A stretch of 64,000 bases of DNA from Pelecanus crispus (Eukaryota; Chordata; Aves; Pelecaniformes; Pelecanidae): assembly GCF_030463565.1 (NCBI RefSeq), contig NC_134643.1:128012309-128076308 (forward strand). The letters are read 5' to 3'. A program made the position numbers and the translations under genes. Shown piece by piece: positions 62,501-64,000 of the stretch. Each line of letters opens with the position of its first letter. The first letter of the stretch is position 1. The notes beneath the pieces are model-generated. The model did not search any database and was not told where the DNA came from. It worked only from the letters and a program-made list of their open reading frames with translations.

Positions 62501-63514
62501 GCTTGTCAAAGTTTTACGAACCTCAACTGAAGCAAACAAATCGCATTTAGAATTGTTATAGTAGTTGCTCTTGAATTTTGGGTAAATGTGCCATTACTGT
62601 GCCAGCGCAGACACTCAAACTTGTAATTGGTATTTAATATGAATGTTGCTATGCTTTCTTTGTTTAGATTATTATCAGGATGTATGGAGGTAATTTTTAG
62701 AAAAGTGTCTGTTTTGACGTAATCCCCATAGACAATGCCTTGAATTCCATTTTTTTATATTTCTAAATACATCTTTGTTTTAGCTGGCATAGAGAAAAGC
62801 AAGAAACCGTTGTTTGATAGAATTAAAGGTCTTGATTCCTTTGGAATTTTCTGGTCCCTGTACAGTGCCATTCTCCATACCAATTCCACCTCATCTTCAT
62901 GTCTTCTTTGACTTCATGTGTTACCTCTTGCGTATGATATATCTAATTCTCAGACTTTTCTACTTTGGCTCTCTTCTCTGTGTACAACTGAACCTTTATT
63001 GATACTGCAACTGGTGCCTCCACAGTGTAAACAGAGGGGAAAAATTATTACTATTATGGGAGATGAGTCTTCAGCAATTTTTTTTTTTTTAAACTCGAAC
63101 TTTTAATAGATGTACGAACAATATCTTGTGGTGAATCAGGATCTGGATACACAACAGAATTTACTGGCATAGCTGTATGACTTAATCTTCTTTTGTGAAC
63201 CTCCCTGTGTTAGGAAGAAATGATGCATCTGCTACAATGCATCTGCTACAATGGCAGGTTTTTCTATATGTGTGAATACTGGCAGGGGAAGAATGGTGGA
63301 AAAAGTAGTTCCTGGAGCTCTGTGTATGGATGGCGGCAGGCTGTAATACTAGGTATGAGTAATATCAGTAACATGCTCCTTGTATTGCTTGTGTGTCAAA
63401 AGGAAGAACTGGCCTTTGTCTTCGAGATGCTGCAGCAATTTGAGGATGCGCTAGTGCAGTATGATGAACTGGATGCCTTGTTTTCTCAATATGTTGTCAA
63501 CTTTGGGGCTGGTG
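47449..63514 (+). CDS. TRAPPC10: TRAPPC10, trafficking protein particle complex subunit 10 (N-terminal part; continues beyond window)
   Basis: Coding exons are 47449-47539, 58150-58231, 58937-59072, 60170-60366, 62081-62276 and 63403-63514. They join to 271 codons plus one base of a protein that I recall as about 1260 residues in mammals. TRAPPC10 (yeast Trs130) is a subunit of TRAPPII, a Golgi tether and guanine-nucleotide exchange factor for Rab GTPases. Recognised blocks are PPVIYTMENKPIVTC, YGRAPKMIHLESNFVQFKEE, GNKALLTFPFLHIYWTECC, KKKNKTNILPRTSIVDKIRN, TKNLGKFEDDMRTLREKRTE and EELAFVFEMLQQFEDALVQY. Phases match at all five junctions, and all introns are GT-AG. The N terminus before PPVIY is longer than the human one (MDASEEPL) and rich in Ala and Glu. 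The gene lies immediately downstream of AGPAT3 on the same strand, as in human. Confidence 0.96.
48065..48097. repeat. 14-bp tandem repeat
   Basis: Two full copies of GCTGATGGATTCCY plus a partial third (GCTGA) near the start of TRAPPC10 intron 1. Confidence 0.85.
53630..54190 (-). mobile_element. Intact solo LTR, ERVL-like (copy E), antisense in TRAPPC10 intron 1
   Basis: Minus-strand LTR of 561 bp; the + strand reads TGTCATGGTTTAGCCCC to AGCTGAAACCAGGACA. It is flanked by perfect TACAG repeats (53625-53629 and 54191-54195). It pairs with copy D along its whole length, including a TAT/ATA-rich stretch. The promoter box is TATAGAAA in element orientation. No internal retroviral sequence remains, so it arose by LTR-LTR recombination. 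Confidence 0.93.
54822..54970. repeat. T/G-rich to A/C-rich palindromic low-complexity tract
   Basis: About 36 nt of T/G-rich sequence switches at TTTTTTTAAACCCCC (about 54851-54865) to about 110 nt of A/C-rich sequence. The inner arms GTTGTTTTGGG and CCCAAAACAAC are complementary, so a hairpin is possible. Confidence 0.8.
55134..55153. repeat. T20 homopolymer
   Basis: Twenty consecutive T preceded by GTTTGTTTGGGG in TRAPPC10 intron 1. Confidence 0.85.
58150..58231 (+). CDS. TRAPPC10: TRAPPC10 coding exon 2
   Basis: An 82-nt exon completing C31 and encoding residues 32-57 (AGDQNLFTSLYPTLSQQLPR, then EPMEWR). It ends two bases into R58. Acceptor CACTTTTAG; donor GTAAAC. Confidence 0.96.
58232..58936 (+). 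other. TRAPPC10: TRAPPC10 intron 2
   Basis: A 705-bp GT-AG intron with a short GT repeat (about 58291-58300); nothing else is recognised. Confidence 0.9.
58937..59072 (+). CDS. TRAPPC10: TRAPPC10 coding exon 3
   Basis: Completes R58 and encodes residues 59-103 (SYGRAPKMIHLESNFVQFKE to HIYWTECC). Acceptor ACTTTGTAG; donor GTAAGT. Ends in phase 0. Confidence 0.97.
59073..60169 (+). other. TRAPPC10: TRAPPC10 intron 3
   Basis: A 1.1-kb GT-AG intron, AT-rich, with no recognised element. Confidence 0.9.
60170..60366 (+). CDS. TRAPPC10: TRAPPC10 coding exon 4
   Basis: A 197-nt exon for residues 104-168 plus two bases of R169. Conserved text includes VKDDITKWQNVLKAHNSVDW and KKKNKTNILPRTSIVDKIRN. 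Acceptor CTCATCCCAG; donor GTAAGC. Confidence 0.97.
60367..62080 (+). other. TRAPPC10: TRAPPC10 intron 4
   Basis: A 1.7-kb GT-AG intron. An A/C-rich low-complexity tract occupies about 61858-61935. No exon is recognised. Confidence 0.9.
61858..61935. repeat. A/C-rich low-complexity tract
   Basis: About 78 nt almost only of A and C (ACCAAACAAA and CAAACAAACA units), like the tract at 20793-20897. Confidence 0.8.
62081..62276 (+). CDS. TRAPPC10: TRAPPC10 coding exon 5
   Basis: Completes R169 and encodes residues 170-234 (CVVLSDPLKDSS through GWSFCEYFMVQ). Acceptor CTCTTCACAG; donor GTAAGA. Ends in phase 0. Confidence 0.97.
62277..63402 (+). other. TRAPPC10: TRAPPC10 intron 5
   Basis: A 1.1-kb GT-AG intron. 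Its last 189 nt (63214-63402) stay open in the reading frame of exon 6 and start behind a good alternative acceptor. Otherwise nothing is recognised. Confidence 0.88.
63403..63514 (+). CDS. TRAPPC10: TRAPPC10 coding exon 6
   Basis: Encodes residues 235-271 (EELAFVFEMLQQFEDALVQY through NFGAG) plus the first base of D272. The acceptor GTGTCAAAAG at 63402 has a weak pyrimidine tract; donor GTAAGT at 63515. The boundary is fixed by recalled mammalian protein, in which EELAFVF directly follows YFMVQ. Confidence 0.95.
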
Positions 63515-64000
63515 GTAAGTGTCTTAAAATGTTAAATAGATGTTAAGTGTATTCATTTCTAAACAACCCAGTGCTTTGGGTACCACGTGTGTACAGGGGA
63601 GAAAAAGATGGTACATTGCAGCGAAGATGCACTAGGCAGTTTGTGCTCTTGTTCTGTGCTGTATGCAGACTCAAGTGTACATCAATTATAGTCTATTATA
63701 AAGTTTTGGTTTTCATCTCTGAGGCTTAGAAGCAATTTTTAATGAAAACCTGCATTTTGCTCTTACTTGATGATCATTACAAAGGGAGCCCTGAAACTCT
63801 GTAATTACGTAAGTATCGATCTGGCTGAGACACAGTTGCTGTTTTCACAGCTCACTGGGAAGTTATTCAATAAAGAGCTTCCTAGAGAAATGCATTCAGG
63901 TTTGCCTCAAATTACATGAGACATTCGGTAATCACTACAAAACTGAATAGAAATATGTGCTGAATCTGCACTACAGAAGATTTAACTTTCTCTTCAAGAA
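63515..64000 (+). other. TRAPPC10: TRAPPC10 intron 6 (continues beyond window)
   Basis: Starts with a consensus GTAAGT. The next expected exon is not seen before the window ends. Confidence 0.88.

Noticed and set aside
1-64000. CRISPR arrays, bacterial operons, tRNA or rRNA genes
   Set aside because: None seen; the DNA is vertebrate with spliced genes, and no regularly spaced repeat-spacer pattern or cloverleaf was recognised.

Overview
The window is vertebrate nuclear DNA, and almost certainly avian. Genes are split into small GT-AG exons. CR1 LINE fragments carry the bird-type 3' tail (CATAGAATCATAGAATCG read on the opposite strand), and there are several solo LTRs of ERVL-like type with 5-bp target-site duplications. 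The LTR families resemble those I know from neoavian birds rather than chicken; that is inference from memory of the families, not a database match.

Two protein genes lie head-to-tail on the + strand, in the same order as human 21q22.3. (1) AGPAT3, a lysophosphatidate acyltransferase: all eight coding exons lie between 5732 and 21274 and join to exactly 376 codons plus stop. Any upstream non-coding exons are left of the window or unrecognised. The 3' UTR runs right from 21275, perhaps to about 27.6 kb. (2) TRAPPC10, a TRAPPII tethering-complex subunit: a CpG-island promoter and first coding exon lie at about 46.7-47.5 kb. Five more coding exons lie between 58150 and 63514, and the gene leaves the window after about 271 codons.

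The stretch from about 27.7 to 46.7 kb holds no recognised gene. It is the repeat-rich part. It contains a CR1 copy interrupted by a tiny opposite-orientation CR1 tail and then by a truncated LTR (30.7-31.7 kb), a 1.1-kb LTR with internal tandem repeats (35.6-36.7 kb), an LTR inserted into another LTR with a clear duplication (40.4-41.4 kb), and an intact solo LTR (43.3-43.9 kb). A further intact solo LTR sits antisense in TRAPPC10 intron 1 (53.6-54.2 kb). A CR1 fragment in AGPAT3 intron 3 ends less than 100 bp before an exon.

The two genes act in related membranes. AGPAT3 makes phosphatidic acid at the ER and Golgi, and TRAPPC10 belongs to a Golgi Rab-GEF tether. Nothing in the sequence shows that they are co-regulated. 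I found no convincing undescribed system. The best leads are an in-frame open extension upstream of TRAPPC10 exon 6, the nested micro-CR1 insertion, a 26-nt Z-DNA-prone tract in the AGPAT3 3' region, and a uORF plus alanine-rich N terminus in TRAPPC10.
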